A DNA stretch of 64,000 nucleotides. Origin: Cupriavidus oxalaticus (lineage in GTDB: Bacteria > Pseudomonadota > Gammaproteobacteria > Burkholderiales > Burkholderiaceae). A model generated the notes under the pieces. The model was not told the DNA's origin, did not search any database, and saw only the letters and a program-made list of their open reading frames with translations. Location: contig NZ_CP069811.1 in assembly GCF_016894385.1 (NCBI RefSeq), positions 1,712,501 through 1,776,500 of the forward strand. Reading direction: 5' to 3'. The translations under genes and the position numbers were made by a program. Positions 7,632 through 16,848 of the stretch are shown here, in pieces (position 1 is the stretch's first letter; each line of letters starts with the position of its first letter).

Positions 7632-9308
7632 GTGCATACCCACGCAACACCAGGCGCCGCCCGCGCGACGGCGGATTTTGACTACATCGTGATCGGGGCG
7701 GGTTCGGCGGGCTGCGCCGTGGCGGCAAGGCTGGCGGAAGACCGTGGCGCGACCGTGGCGCTGCTCGAGGCCGGACCGCACGACCACCATTTCTCGGTCT
7801 GGGCGCCCATCGGCTTTTCCAACACCGTTCCCAAGGCCGGGCCGCGCAACTACGCGTACTACACCGAACCGCAGGCCGGACTGAACGGCCGGCGCTCTTA
7901 CCAGCCGCGGGGGCGCGGCCTGGGCGGCAGTTCATCGATCAACGCCATGCTCTACGTGCGCGGCCATCGCAACGACTACGATGACTGGGCGGCACTGGGT
8001 TGCAAGGGCTGGGGCTTCGACGACGTGCTGCCCTACTTCCGCCGCAGCGAGCACAACGCGAGGCTGGCCAACGATCCCCTGCACGGCAGCGACGGTCCGC
8101 TGCATGTCAGCGACCTGCGCTCGCCCAACCCGTTCTCGCAGCGCTTCGTCGAAGCGTCGCTGCAGGCCGGCATGGCGCCCAATGCCGATTTCAACGGACC
8201 GACGCAGGAAGGTGCCGGCCTGTACCAGGTGACACAGCACAACGGCGAACGCTGGAACACGGCGCGCGCCTACCTGCATCGCGGCGATGCCGCGGACAAG
8301 GCCCTCAACGGCGGCCGCAGCGGCCTGTCGGTGCTGACCGGCGCGCAGGCGCTGCGGATCCTGTTCGAGGGCCGGCGCGCCACCGGCGTGGAGATCGTGC
8401 GCAACGGCGAGAAGCAGGTGCTGCGCGCGCGGCGCGAGATCGTGCTCAGCACGGGAGCCTTCAACTCGCCGCAGCTGCTGATGGCTTCGGGCATCGGCCC
8501 GGCGGCACAGCTGCGCGGCCTCGGCATCGACGTGGTCCACGACCTGCCCGGCGTGGGCGAAAACCTGCAGGACCACCTCGACATCATCGTCAACAAGCAA
8601 CTGCACTCGACCGACCTGTTCGGGCAGACCGCCAGCGGGCTGCTGCGCATGGCCGGCGAGGTCATGCGCTACCGGCGCCACCGCACGGGCATGGTCACGT
8701 CCAACTTCGCCGAGGCCGGCGCGTTTCTCCGCAGCCGTCCCGAGCTTTCCATCCCCGATGTGCAACTGGTGTTCGTGGTCGCGCTGGTCGGCAACCGCAA
8801 CATGGAAAAGCGCAGCAAGCTCGGCCACGGCTATTCGTGCCATGCCTGCGTGCTGCGCCCGAAGAGCCGCGGCCACGTGCGCCTGCGCAGTGCGGACATG
8901 CGCGACGCGCCGCTGATCGACCCGCGCTTCCTGTCCGCGCAAGAGGACATGGCCGGCATGGTGGCCGGCGTGCGCGCCATCCGCCGCATCTTCGCCCAGC
9001 CGGCGCTGGCGCAATACGGGGGCCGTGAACTGCTGACCGACGACTTTGGCCCGGACAACGGCAACGAAGACGCCATCCGCCATTTCGTCCGCGCGCACGC
9101 GGACACCGTCTACCACCCGGTCGGCACCTGCAAGATGGGCATCGACGGCATGGCGGTCGTCGATCCCGAACTGCGCGTGCGTGGCATCGACGGGCTGCGC
9201 GTCGCCGATGCCTCGGTGATGCCGACGCTGGTCGGCGGCAACACCAATGCGCCCGCGATCATGATCGGCGAGAAGGCCGCCGACCTGATCAAGGCCTCGG
9301 CCCGCTGA
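7632..9308 (+). CDS. GMC-family FAD alcohol oxidoreductase (choline dehydrogenase-like)
   Basis: 558 residues. GTG start at 7632 with AGGAGAC directly upstream. The FAD-binding motif is DYIVIGAGSAGCAVAARL, the second GMC signature is PRGRGLGGSSSINAMLYVRG, and the catalytic His lies in YHPVGTCKMG (His495), followed by NTNAPAIMIGEKAADL. The family oxidises primary alcohols such as choline, glycols or aliphatic alcohols to aldehydes. First gene of the GntR-controlled operon with a dioxygenase and an aldehyde dehydrogenase. The downstream ALDH suggests alcohol to aldehyde to acid. It is not called betA because the betB/betI context is missing. Confidence 0.88.
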   Translation: MHTHATPGAARATADFDYIVIGAGSAGCAVAARLAEDRGATVALLEAGPHDHHFSVWAPIGFSNTVPKAGPRNYAYYTEPQAGLNGRRSYQPRGRGLGGSSSINAMLYVRGHRNDYDDWAALGCKGWGFDDVLPYFRRSEHNARLANDPLHGSDGPLHVSDLRSPNPFSQRFVEASLQAGMAPNADFNGPTQEGAGLYQVTQHNGERWNTARAYLHRGDAADKALNGGRSGLSVLTGAQALRILFEGRRATGVEIVRNGEKQVLRARREIVLSTGAFNSPQLLMASGIGPAAQLRGLGIDVVHDLPGVGENLQDHLDIIVNKQLHSTDLFGQTASGLLRMAGEVMRYRRHRTGMVTSNFAEAGAFLRSRPELSIPDVQLVFVVALVGNRNMEKRSKLGHGYSCHACVLRPKSRGHVRLRSADMRDAPLIDPRFLSAQEDMAGMVAGVRAIRRIFAQPALAQYGGRELLTDDFGPDNGNEDAIRHFVRAHADTVYHPVGTCKMGIDGMAVVDPELRVRGIDGLRVADASVMPTLVGGNTNAPAIMIGEKAADLIKASAR

Positions 9309-9394
9309 AAACCCGTCGCCGCCTGGCCCGTCCGGGCGGCGAACTGCATCCGCAACAGCCACCCAGACGATAACCAACACCAAGGAGACAACAC

Positions 9395-10303
9395 ATGCAA
9401 GCCACCGCCCTGACCCTCAGCCCGGACGCGTTCCGCGCGCAAGACCCGGCCTCCTGGCCGTTCACCGTGCGCCGCTGCACGCCCACCATCGGCGCCGAAG
9501 TCGAAGGCATCGATTTCCGCGAAGCCCTGGATGACGCCACCTACCTGGCGCTGCGCGCCGCGCTGCTGACGCACAAGGTGCTGTTCTTCCGCAAGCAGGC
9601 GATCACGCCTGCGCAGCACGTGGCGGTCGCGCGCCGCTTCGGCGAGCTCGAAGTGCATCCGATGTTCACCAACCATCCAGAGCATCCCGAGCTGGTGGTG
9701 TTCGGCCGCGACGGCGAAAAGCGCGGGCGCGAGAACCTGTACCACTCCGATGTGTCCTGGCGCGAGATTCCCTCGATGGGCTCGATGCTGCGCTGTATTA
9801 CCTGCCCCGAGGTGGGCGGCGACACCATCTGGATCAACATGGCCGCGGCCTATGAAAAGCTGCCCGAGGACGTGAAGTCGCGCATTGCCAACCTGAAGGC
9901 GGTCCATGACGCGATGCCCGCCTTCGGCGCCGCGCTGTCCGAGGAAAAATATGCAGAAATGCGCGCCAAATACCCGCCGATGGTGCACCCGGTGGTGCGC
10001 ACCCATCCGGAAACGGGCGAGAAGATCCTTTTCATCAACGAAGCCTTCACCACGCATTTCGCCAACTTCGTGAAGGAACAGGCCTACCGCATCGGCTCGG
10101 ACTATCGCCCGGCCGAACTGGACCTGCTGCAATACCTGTACCGCCAGGCGGCGGCGCCCGAATACCAGGTGCGCCTGCGCTGGCAGCCCGACACCATCGC
10201 CCTGTGGGACAACCGCTCGACGCAGCACTACGCGGTGCAGGACTACTTCCCCGCCGTGCGCCACATGAACCGCGCCACCATCATCGGCGACCGTCCGGTA
10301 TGA
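9395..10303 (+). CDS. TauD/TfdA-family Fe(II)/2-oxoglutarate dioxygenase
   Basis: 302 residues. The facial triad is visible: HSD in YHSDVSWREIPSMGS (His117, Asp119) and the distal His278 in STQHYAVQD, with the 2-oxoglutarate-binding Arg293 exactly 15 residues later, the same spacing as in TauD. RBS AAGGAGAC lies about 8 bp before the ATG. Such enzymes hydroxylate carbon next to a heteroatom, releasing sulfite, phenol or amine with formation of an aldehyde. Within this operon it could make the aldehyde used by the downstream ALDH. The identity of the substrate (sulfonate, ether or quaternary amine) cannot be decided. Confidence 0.88.
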   Translation: MQATALTLSPDAFRAQDPASWPFTVRRCTPTIGAEVEGIDFREALDDATYLALRAALLTHKVLFFRKQAITPAQHVAVARRFGELEVHPMFTNHPEHPELVVFGRDGEKRGRENLYHSDVSWREIPSMGSMLRCITCPEVGGDTIWINMAAAYEKLPEDVKSRIANLKAVHDAMPAFGAALSEEKYAEMRAKYPPMVHPVVRTHPETGEKILFINEAFTTHFANFVKEQAYRIGSDYRPAELDLLQYLYRQAAAPEYQVRLRWQPDTIALWDNRSTQHYAVQDYFPAVRHMNRATIIGDRPV

Positions 10304-10314
10304 GCGGCCCGTCA

Positions 10315-10356
10315 CCATCGATTTCCCCATCGATTTCCCATCGATTTTTCCATCGA
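10315..10356. repeat. Short tandem repeat CATCGATTT in intercistronic gap
   Basis: CATCGATTT occurs at 10316, 10328 and 10339, then partial CATCGA at 10351 (periods 12, 11, 12). It fills most of the gap between the dioxygenase and aldehyde dehydrogenase genes. Each unit contains the palindrome ATCGAT. Confidence 0.8.
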
Positions 10357-10373
10357 CCTGCGAGGCAAACCCG

Positions 10374-11795
10374 ATGAAACTCGTCGACAAGTTCTATATC
10401 AACGGCCAGTGGGTGCAACCCGCGCCGGGCGCGACCCAGGCCGATCTCATCGATCCGGCCACCGAGTCGGTGGCCGGCAAGATCGCCATGGGCACGGGTG
10501 CAGACGTGGACCATGCGGTAGCCGCAGCGCGCGCCGCCTTCCCGACGTGGTCGGCGTCCACGCGCGAGGACCGCATCGCCCTGCTCGAGCGCATCATGGC
10601 CGCATACCAGGCGCGCCTTGGCGACCTGGCGCAGGCGGTGCGGCAGGAGATCGGCGCGCCGATCTCCGTCGCCACCAACCTGCAGGCCGCGATCGGCCTG
10701 GCGCAACTGCAGGCCACGGTGCAGGCGCTGCGCGAGTTCGAATTCGAAAGCCAGCGCGGCAAGAGCTATCTGCTGCGCGAAGCCATCGGCGTGGCGGCGC
10801 TGATCACGCCCTGGAACTGGCCGCTGAACCAGATCGCCGCCAAGGTGGCGCCGGCGCTGGCGGCGGGCTGCACCGTGGTGCTCAAGCCGTCGGAAATCGC
10901 GCCGCTCGATGCGCAGATCTTTGCCGAGATCATGGATGCCGCCGGCACGCCGCCGGGCGTATTCAACATGGTCTTTGGCGAGGGCCGCGTGGTCGGCACG
11001 GCGCTGTCGGCGCACCGCGATGTCGACATGGTCTCGATCACCGGTTCGACGCGCGCCGGCGTCGAGGTGGCGGTCAGCGCCGCGCCCACGGTCAAGCGCG
11101 TGACGCAGGAACTGGGCGGCAAGTCGCCGCTGGTGATCCTGGACGACGCCGACCTGCAGGCCGCCGTGACCAGCGGCGTCGCCCAGGTGATGCTGAATTC
11201 CGGGCAGACCTGCATCGCGCCGACCCGCATGCTGGTGCCGCGCGCGCAGTACGAACAGGCGGTGCAGATTGCCGCCGCGGTGGCCAACGCGGTCACGGTG
11301 GGCGACCCCACCGATGCGCAGACCAAGATGGGGCCAATCTCGAACCGCGCCCAGTACGAGAAGGTGCAACGGCTGATCGGCATCGGCATCGAGGAAGGGG
11401 CGCGCGTGGCCGCCGGTGGCCCGGGCCGTCCGGACGGGCTGGCGCAAGGGTTCTATGCCCGCCCGACCGTCTTCGCCGACGTGCGCAACGACATGGCCAT
11501 TGCGCGCGAGGAGATCTTCGGGCCGGTCGTGTGCATACTGCCTTACGACACCGAGGACGATGCCGTGGCCATCGCCAACGATACCGAGTTCGGCCTGGCG
11601 GCGTACATCGCGTCGTCCAGCCCCGAGCGCGCCCGCAAGCTGGCCGCGCGCCTGCGTGCCGGCAGCGTGCGCATCAATGGCGCATCGATGGACATCTCGG
11701 TGCCGTTCGGCGGCTACAAGGCCTCGGGCAACGGTCGCGAGTTCGGCCCGGAAGGCATTGCCGAGTATCTCGAAACCAAGACCGTCACTGGCTGA
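10374..11795 (+). CDS. NAD(P)-dependent aldehyde dehydrogenase
   Basis: 473 residues, full-length ALDH superfamily. Visible motifs are ITPWNWPLNQIAAKVAPALA (cofactor fold and oxyanion Asn), SITGSTRAGVEV (Rossmann turn), QELGGKSPLVILDDAD (general base Glu246) and NSGQTCIAPTRM (catalytic Cys280), plus the C-terminal EEIFGPVVCILPY and PFGGYKASGNGREFG. Last gene of the GMC/TauD/ALDH operon; it presumably oxidises the aldehyde released upstream to a carboxylate. Substrate not identifiable from sequence alone. Confidence 0.9.
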   Translation: MKLVDKFYINGQWVQPAPGATQADLIDPATESVAGKIAMGTGADVDHAVAAARAAFPTWSASTREDRIALLERIMAAYQARLGDLAQAVRQEIGAPISVATNLQAAIGLAQLQATVQALREFEFESQRGKSYLLREAIGVAALITPWNWPLNQIAAKVAPALAAGCTVVLKPSEIAPLDAQIFAEIMDAAGTPPGVFNMVFGEGRVVGTALSAHRDVDMVSITGSTRAGVEVAVSAAPTVKRVTQELGGKSPLVILDDADLQAAVTSGVAQVMLNSGQTCIAPTRMLVPRAQYEQAVQIAAAVANAVTVGDPTDAQTKMGPISNRAQYEKVQRLIGIGIEEGARVAAGGPGRPDGLAQGFYARPTVFADVRNDMAIAREEIFGPVVCILPYDTEDDAVAIANDTEFGLAAYIASSSPERARKLAARLRAGSVRINGASMDISVPFGGYKASGNGREFGPEGIAEYLETKTVTG

Positions 11796-11964
11796 CCGCC
11801 GTTAGGGCCCGGCCCGGCTGCGCTTTAGCGGCCTTGCCGGGGCGGGGGCGAGCCTCTTACCGCCCTTGTCTGACACCAGCAGTCGGCGGCGTCCGACAGC
11901 CACGCACCACCGGGGGGCTATCTTTCATAGACAGCGCCAGGCCTTTTTGCCGAAGCGCGTGGCT

Positions 11965-13164
11965 ATGCCGACCGTTCCCGACCCCGCTTCCTCCCCGATG
12001 CCGCATGCCGAGCCGTCCGCTGCTGCCGAAGTAGCCGGGCCGGCTGCGCCCGCCGACGCCCCGATGGTGGCAGTCGCGCCGGCCACGGTGTCCGCGGCGC
12101 TGCAGCGTGCCAGCACGGCGCTGGTCGTGCTGGCAGTGCTGTTTTCGCTCTATGCGGTGCATCTCGCCCGCGATTTCCTCGTGCCGGTGGTGATCGCGAT
12201 CGTGCTCGCCTATTTGCTCGACCCGCTGGTGTCCGCGCTGCAGCGGCTGGGCATGCCGCGCGTGGCGGCCGGCACCGTGGTGCTGCTGGCGCTGCTGTGC
12301 GCGCTGCTCAGCGGCGCCTACCTGCTGCAAGGCCAGGTGGAGTCCATCATCAACAGCCTGCCCGAGGCCGCCAGCAAGCTGTCGCGCTCGGTCGGTGCCC
12401 TGCTGAGCGGCGACGACTCGATGTGGCAGAAAGTCCGGCGCGCCGCCACCGTGCTCAGCGGCGCCGGGCAGCCGCCGCCGGTGCGCGTGCCGCACGTGGT
12501 GGTGGACCACTCGGGCGACCAGATCAACACCATGCTGGTGGCCGGTTCGGTGAGCATCTTCACCATGGCCGGCCAGGCGGTGGTGGTGGTGTTCCTGCTG
12601 TATTTCCTGCTGCTGGCGGGCGACACCTTCAAGCGCAAGTTCATCAAGATGGTCGGCAATACCATCTCCGAAAAGAAAATCAGCGTACACATGCTGGACG
12701 AGGTCAACCGCTCGATCCAGCGTTACATGGGCATGCTGCTGGTGACCAACGCGGCGCTGGGCGCCTGTACCTGGCTGCTGCTGAAATGGCTGGGGGTCAA
12801 TAACGCCGGCAGCTGGTCGCTCGCCGCGGCGGCGCTGCACCTGGTGCCCTACTTTGGCGCGATGGCGATCGCGGTGTGCCTGGGCATGGTGACGTTCATG
12901 CAGTTCGGCACGCTGGGCATGGCCGCGGCAGCGGCGGGCGGCTCGCTGTTGATCGCCACGCTGATCGGCTCGCTCGTCACCACCTGGATGACCGGGCGCA
13001 TGGCCAGGATGAATGCCGTCGCGGTGTTCGTGGCGCTGCTGCTGTTCACATGGCTGTGGGGCGTGTGGGGCATGCTGCTGGCCATTCCGCTGATCACCAT
13101 TGCCAAGGTCGTGGCCGATCATATCGAAGGGCTGGAAGTGGTGGCGGAGTTCCTTGGCGAATAG
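11965..13164 (+). CDS. AI-2E-family (UPF0118/PerM) membrane permease
   Basis: 399 residues from ATG 11965; the reading frame is open further upstream to a TTG at 11866, but that extension is basic and unlike the family. An Ala/Pro-rich N-terminal tail of about 45 residues precedes paired membrane helices (STALVVLAVLFSLYAVHL, FLVPVVIAIVLAYLLDPLV, VAAGTVVLLALLCALL), a soluble central segment, then four or more helices near the C-terminus. This matches the eight-helix AI-2E transporter family, whose members export AI-2, Na+/H+ or unknown substrates. No luxS-related gene is nearby, so the substrate is open. Confidence 0.85.
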   Translation: MPTVPDPASSPMPHAEPSAAAEVAGPAAPADAPMVAVAPATVSAALQRASTALVVLAVLFSLYAVHLARDFLVPVVIAIVLAYLLDPLVSALQRLGMPRVAAGTVVLLALLCALLSGAYLLQGQVESIINSLPEAASKLSRSVGALLSGDDSMWQKVRRAATVLSGAGQPPPVRVPHVVVDHSGDQINTMLVAGSVSIFTMAGQAVVVVFLLYFLLLAGDTFKRKFIKMVGNTISEKKISVHMLDEVNRSIQRYMGMLLVTNAALGACTWLLLKWLGVNNAGSWSLAAAALHLVPYFGAMAIAVCLGMVTFMQFGTLGMAAAAAGGSLLIATLIGSLVTTWMTGRMARMNAVAVFVALLLFTWLWGVWGMLLAIPLITIAKVVADHIEGLEVVAEFLGE

Positions 13165-13295
13165 TCGGTTCGCTTTCCCACGTGCCGGCTCAACACCGGT
13201 CTCGGACTCGCGCACCCTTGTGCATCTATACTCAATCTACGGATGCTGCACCACAGCATTTTCCCTGCTGCGGAATTCGTGCTGGAGGACCCAAC

Positions 13296-13511
13296 ATGCC
13301 TTTTTGCGACCTTTGCCTGTCGCAACTGGACCGGCCGGGCCATTTCCCGCCACACGCGGGCTTGCTGAAGTCGGCGACGCTGCGCACCAGCAGCGGCCAG
13401 AACGCCTTTGTGTACCGCTGCGGCGCTTGCGGCGAAAGCCTGCTGCTGGCTTCGGCCGACGGCGAGGCGCCGGACCGCTGGACACGACTGGACACCGATG
13501 GCTGGCGCTGA
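13296..13511 (+). CDS. Small zinc-ribbon-like protein
   Basis: 71 residues. The ATG follows GGAGGA at a good distance. Two Cys pairs, CDLC (4 and 7) and CGAC about 35 residues later, could bind one zinc. The rest is short and polar and ends in DRWTRLDTDGWR. No named family recognised; function unknown. It follows the permease gene by 131 bp and has its own likely promoter region. Confidence 0.7.
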   Translation: MPFCDLCLSQLDRPGHFPPHAGLLKSATLRTSSGQNAFVYRCGACGESLLLASADGEAPDRWTRLDTDGWR

Positions 13512-13638
13512 GGCTGGAGCCGGCGCAATCGGCAAGTCAGCGCTCGGCTTCGGCCCGCCTTGATCTTGGGCAAATCTGTATTGGTTGGGGGGCCAGATAA
13601 TTGGCGCAAGCGAGCCCTTTCCGCCCGCCAACCACGCC

Positions 13639-13848
13639 ATGGCCAAGAAATTTCCGCTGCACCCAAGCCATCCCGAGCGCGTCTGCTGGGGTTGCGACAA
13701 ATACTGCCCGACCGACGCCATGGGATGCGGCAACGGCTCCAGCCGGACGCAGCATCCCATCGAACTGCTTGGCGACGACTGGCTCGAGTATGGCGACTGG
13801 GGCATCGAGGCCCCGGACGCCCCCGCGCGCGGACCCGCCCCGGCCTGA
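13639..13848 (+). CDS. DUF3079 family small Cys-rich protein
   Basis: 69 residues beginning MAKKFPLHPSHPERVCWGCD, the typical DUF3079 opening; ATG 13639 was chosen on that basis although no clear Shine-Dalgarno site precedes it. Cys residues in VCWGCDKYCP and MGCGNG could form a metal site. Function unknown; common as a single gene in Burkholderiales. Confidence 0.75.
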   Translation: MAKKFPLHPSHPERVCWGCDKYCPTDAMGCGNGSSRTQHPIELLGDDWLEYGDWGIEAPDAPARGPAPA

Positions 13849-14053
13849 CCGGTCCGCATCACGGCCTTCACGCATCCGTCCTGCTTCGCGCGGGACGCCC
13901 TGGTACATGCCGGGTCTTTCCCAGTCACAGGCTCCGTACGGCTTTCACGCGTTCACGCGGCGGCAGGAACCACGACGCGGGCGGGATTACAATCGCCTTC
14001 AGGCTATCCAGCCCTTCCGCATACCGCCCCCACAGCCCCCCACCGGAACCATC

Positions 14054-15502
14054 ATGCTGAACCTCCAGGATTCCTCGCTGCTGCGGCAGCAGTGCTATAT
14101 CGACGGCCGCTGGATCGATGGCGAGCGCCGCATCGACGTGACCAACCCCGCCACCGGCGAACGCGTCGGCCAGGTGCCGCAGCTGGGCGCCGACGAGACC
14201 CGCCAGGCCATCGAAGCCGCCAACCGCGCGTGGCCAGCGTGGCGCGCGCGCACCGCCAAGGAACGCTCGGCGCTGCTGCGCAAGTGGTTCGAGCTGATCC
14301 TGGCCAACCAGGAAGACCTGGCACGCATTATGACCGCCGAGCAGGGCAAGCCGATTGCCGAGGCGCGCGGCGAGATCGCCTACGCCGCGTCGTTCATCGA
14401 ATGGTTCGCCGAGGAAGGCAAGCGCGTCTACGGCGATACCATTCCCGCGCCGGTCAGCAGCCAGCGCATCGTCGTGACCAAGGAGCCGGTCGGTGTCTGC
14501 GCCGCCATCACGCCGTGGAACTTCCCCGCGGCGATGATCACGCGCAAGGCCGGCCCGGCGCTGGCGGTCGGCTGCACCATGGTGCTCAAGCCCGCGTCGC
14601 AGACGCCGCTGACCGCACTGGCGCTGGTGGCGCTGGCCGAGCGTGCCGGCATCCCGGCCGGCGTGCTGTCGGTGGTGACCGGCTCGGCCAGTGCCATCGG
14701 CGGCGAGATGAGCGGCAACCCGCTGGTGCGCAAGCTGACCTTCACCGGCTCGACCGAAGTGGGCCGCGTGCTGATGGCGCAGACCGCGTCGACCATCAAG
14801 AAGGTGTCGATGGAGTTGGGCGGCAACGCGCCCTTCATCGTGTTCGACGATGCCGACCTCGACGCCGCGGTGGAAGGCGCGATCGTGTCGAAGTACCGCA
14901 ACGCCGGCCAGACCTGCGTCTGCGCCAACCGCATCTATGTACAGGCGGGCGTGTATGACGCCTTTGCGCAGAAGCTGGTGGCGGCAGTTGCGGCGCTCAA
15001 GGTCGGCAATGGCATGGAGGATGGCGTGCGCATCGGCCCGCTGATCGACGACAAGGCGGTGACCAAGGTGGAGGAGCACATCGCCGACGCCGTCGGCAAG
15101 GGCGCGCGCGTGCTGCATGGCGGCCAGCGCCACGCGCTCGGCCATTCGTTCTTCCAGCCGACCGTGCTGGCCGATGTCGCGCCCGGCATGCTGGTCGCGC
15201 GCGAGGAGACCTTCGGCCCGCTGGCGCCGCTGTTCCGCTTCGACACCGAGGATGAGGTCGTGGCCATGGCCAACGATACCGAGTTCGGCCTGGCCAGCTA
15301 CTTCTATGCGCGCGACCTGGGCCGGGTCTGGCGCGTGTCCGAACGGCTGGAGTACGGCATGGTCGGCGTCAATACCGGCCTGATCTCGAACGAGGTGGCG
15401 CCTTTCGGCGGCGTCAAGCAGTCCGGCGTCGGCCGCGAGGGCTCGCACTACGGCATCGAGGACTACCTGGTGATCAAGTACACCTGCATGGCAGGGATCT
15501 GA
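14054..15502 (+). CDS. gabD: Succinate-semialdehyde dehydrogenase (GabD type)
   Basis: 482 residues. Family features: [54 protein letters not shown] (base Glu), and [14 protein letters not shown] with catalytic Cys288 and a second Cys at 290. The C-x-C pair is the arrangement known from human SSADH as a redox switch. [18 protein letters not shown] near the C-terminus is typical of GabD. It converts succinate semialdehyde to succinate in the last step of GABA use; no gabT is in the window, so related semialdehydes (glutarate semialdehyde) remain possible. Confidence 0.88.
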   Translation: MLNLQDSSLLRQQCYIDGRWIDGERRIDVTNPATGERVGQVPQLGADETRQAIEAANRAWPAWRARTAKERSALLRKWFELILANQEDLARIMTAEQGKPIAEARGEIAYAASFIEWFAEEGKRVYGDTIPAPVSSQRIVVTKEPVGVCAAITPWNFPAAMITRKAGPALAVGCTMVLKPASQTPLTALALVALAERAGIPAGVLSVVTGSASAIGGEMSGNPLVRKLTFTGSTEVGRVLMAQTASTIKKVSMELGGNAPFIVFDDADLDAAVEGAIVSKYRNAGQTCVCANRIYVQAGVYDAFAQKLVAAVAALKVGNGMEDGVRIGPLIDDKAVTKVEEHIADAVGKGARVLHGGQRHALGHSFFQPTVLADVAPGMLVAREETFGPLAPLFRFDTEDEVVAMANDTEFGLASYFYARDLGRVWRVSERLEYGMVGVNTGLISNEVAPFGGVKQSGVGREGSHYGIEDYLVIKYTCMAGI

Positions 15503-15531
15503 AGCCGCGGCGGCGCAGCGCCTGGCGTGAC

Positions 15532-15558
15532 CAGCGCGATCAGCGCGATCAGCGCGAT
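15532..15558. repeat. 9-bp tandem repeat, three copies
   Basis: CAGCGCGAT is repeated exactly three times (15532, 15541, 15550) between the gabD stop and the convergent gene, touching the latter's stop codon. No intrinsic terminator is visible here. Confidence 0.75.
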
Positions 15559-16388
15559 CAGGCCGCGCTGCTCTCGCAGCCGGGGCCACCGGGCTGTTCC
15601 GGCGAGCAGGCCGAGCGGAAGCGCTCGATCTGTTCGTGGAAGCGCTGCATCTGCTCGAGCTGGTAGCGCGCATGGTCGGCGCCGTATGGCTTGCCCAGTT
15701 CATGCAGCGCACCGTCCGCGGCCCGCGACAGCCCTTCGAGCGCCTGGGCCAGCGCCCGCCCTTCCACGCTGCCATGCCGGCGCAGGCGCCACGACAGCGC
15801 TTCCTGGCCCTGGCCGAACAGGCTCTGGTCAAGATGGCCAAGCCGGTCGGCCGTGGCCTGCGCGTCATGAAGCGCCGCCAGGTAGGCGCACACCGTCGAC
15901 AGCCGCTGGTTCATCTCGCCGCCGCGGCCCAGCAGTTCGCCGGCGCACCTGCGCAAGCGCTCTGCCGCGCCGCGCTCGCCCGCCGGCAGGCCGTCGGGCA
16001 CATATGTGGCGAGCGGTCGCACCGACAGCGCCAACCCGGGTGGCAGCACACTGGTGCACAGGCGGGCCAGCTGGCGCTGCAGCGCGCCATCGAGCTCGCA
16101 GCAGGCCGCCACATCGGCCTCGACGTAGAAATCCAGCGACGCCTGCCGGCCCTGCCCGCTGACCATCACCGTGCGCACCGGCTGGTATCCGGCCTGCACC
16201 AGCACGCGAAGCCCGGCTTCGATGCAGCGCTGCGCGAAGCCGTCGCCCGGCAGCGCACGGACCAGGGCGTGTGCGTGCGGCACGCCGGTGATTTCGGTGC
16301 GGGTCGGCAAGAACGCGCCCGGATGGCTCGGGTTGCCGGACAGCCGCAGGCTGGTTTCGACGTAACTCGGGGCAGTACCCGTCATCAA
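15558..16388 (-). CDS. Hypothetical protein downstream of fnr-flhD
   Basis: 276 residues, soluble, no signal peptide or membrane segment, and no family recognised. The first half has an alpha/beta look (ALVRALPGDGFAQRCIEAGL, RTVMVSGQGRQASLDFYVEADV) and the second half is helical with Arg/Glu/Leu-rich stretches and a Cys-Cys pair near residue 89. The start ATG is 67 bp after the stop of the FlhD homologue in the same direction, so co-transcription with fnr-flhD is likely. A partner or target of that regulator pair is possible but not shown. Confidence 0.6.
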   Translation of the reverse strand: MMTGTAPSYVETSLRLSGNPSHPGAFLPTRTEITGVPHAHALVRALPGDGFAQRCIEAGLRVLVQAGYQPVRTVMVSGQGRQASLDFYVEADVAACCELDGALQRQLARLCTSVLPPGLALSVRPLATYVPDGLPAGERGAAERLRRCAGELLGRGGEMNQRLSTVCAYLAALHDAQATADRLGHLDQSLFGQGQEALSWRLRRHGSVEGRALAQALEGLSRAADGALHELGKPYGADHARYQLEQMQRFHEQIERFRSACSPEQPGGPGCESSAA

Positions 16389-16455
16389 TGACTCCGTGTT
16401 TGGTTTGCCATGGCCGTGCGGCCGCTGGCGGGGTGCGCAAGTGCGAGGGCCGGCA

Positions 16456-16848
16456 TCAGCGCGTCCCGCCGGCAGGCTGCGAGGCCATCACGATCGCCGC
16501 ATGCATGCCCCGCAGCGGGTGCCGCGCCTCGGCTGCCGTCAACGATGCCAGCACCTTGCAGTCGTCCAGCCGGAAGCGGCACAGCAGCAGGTTCGAGCGC
16601 GCCAGGGCCATCATCTGCGCCGGGGCCAGCGCGGCCAGCGCGCGCCCCAGGTCCTGCCGCATGCCGAGCCGGAACAGCGCCTCGGCCTCGTGCTGGCGCA
16701 GCAGGCGCTGTGCCAGCATCAGGTATGACAGGTTCAACTGCTGGATGTCGCGCAGGATTTCAGCGCCGGCAGTGCCTCGGTCCGCCGCGCCGGGCGTCGT
16801 GCCTGGGCTCGCGTCCGCGGCGCGGGCGTGCTCCGGCTGGCGCTTCAT
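16456..16848 (-). CDS. FlhD-family transcriptional regulator, orphan
   Basis: 130 residues. The core ILRDIQQLNLSYLMLAQRLL, FRLGM, LAALAPAQMMALARSN and LLCRFRLDD aligns closely with E. coli FlhD (DINLSYLLLAQRLI, LVCHFRFDS), including the conserved Cys that forms the FlhD dimer disulfide. An extra Ala/Pro-rich N-terminus of about 25 residues is unusual. No flhC or flagellar gene is present. Its ATG overlaps the fnr stop by four bases (ATGA), so it is translationally coupled to Fnr. FlhD alone does not bind DNA strongly in enterics, so it may act through another partner. Confidence 0.8.
   Translation of the reverse strand: MKRQPEHARAADASPGTTPGAADRGTAGAEILRDIQQLNLSYLMLAQRLLRQHEAEALFRLGMRQDLGRALAALAPAQMMALARSNLLLCRFRLDDCKVLASLTAAEARHPLRGMHAAIVMASQPAGGTR

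Noticed and set aside
7632..9308. Calling the GMC enzyme betA (choline dehydrogenase)
   Set aside because: No betI or betB partner and a GntR-type regulator instead; substrate cannot be inferred.
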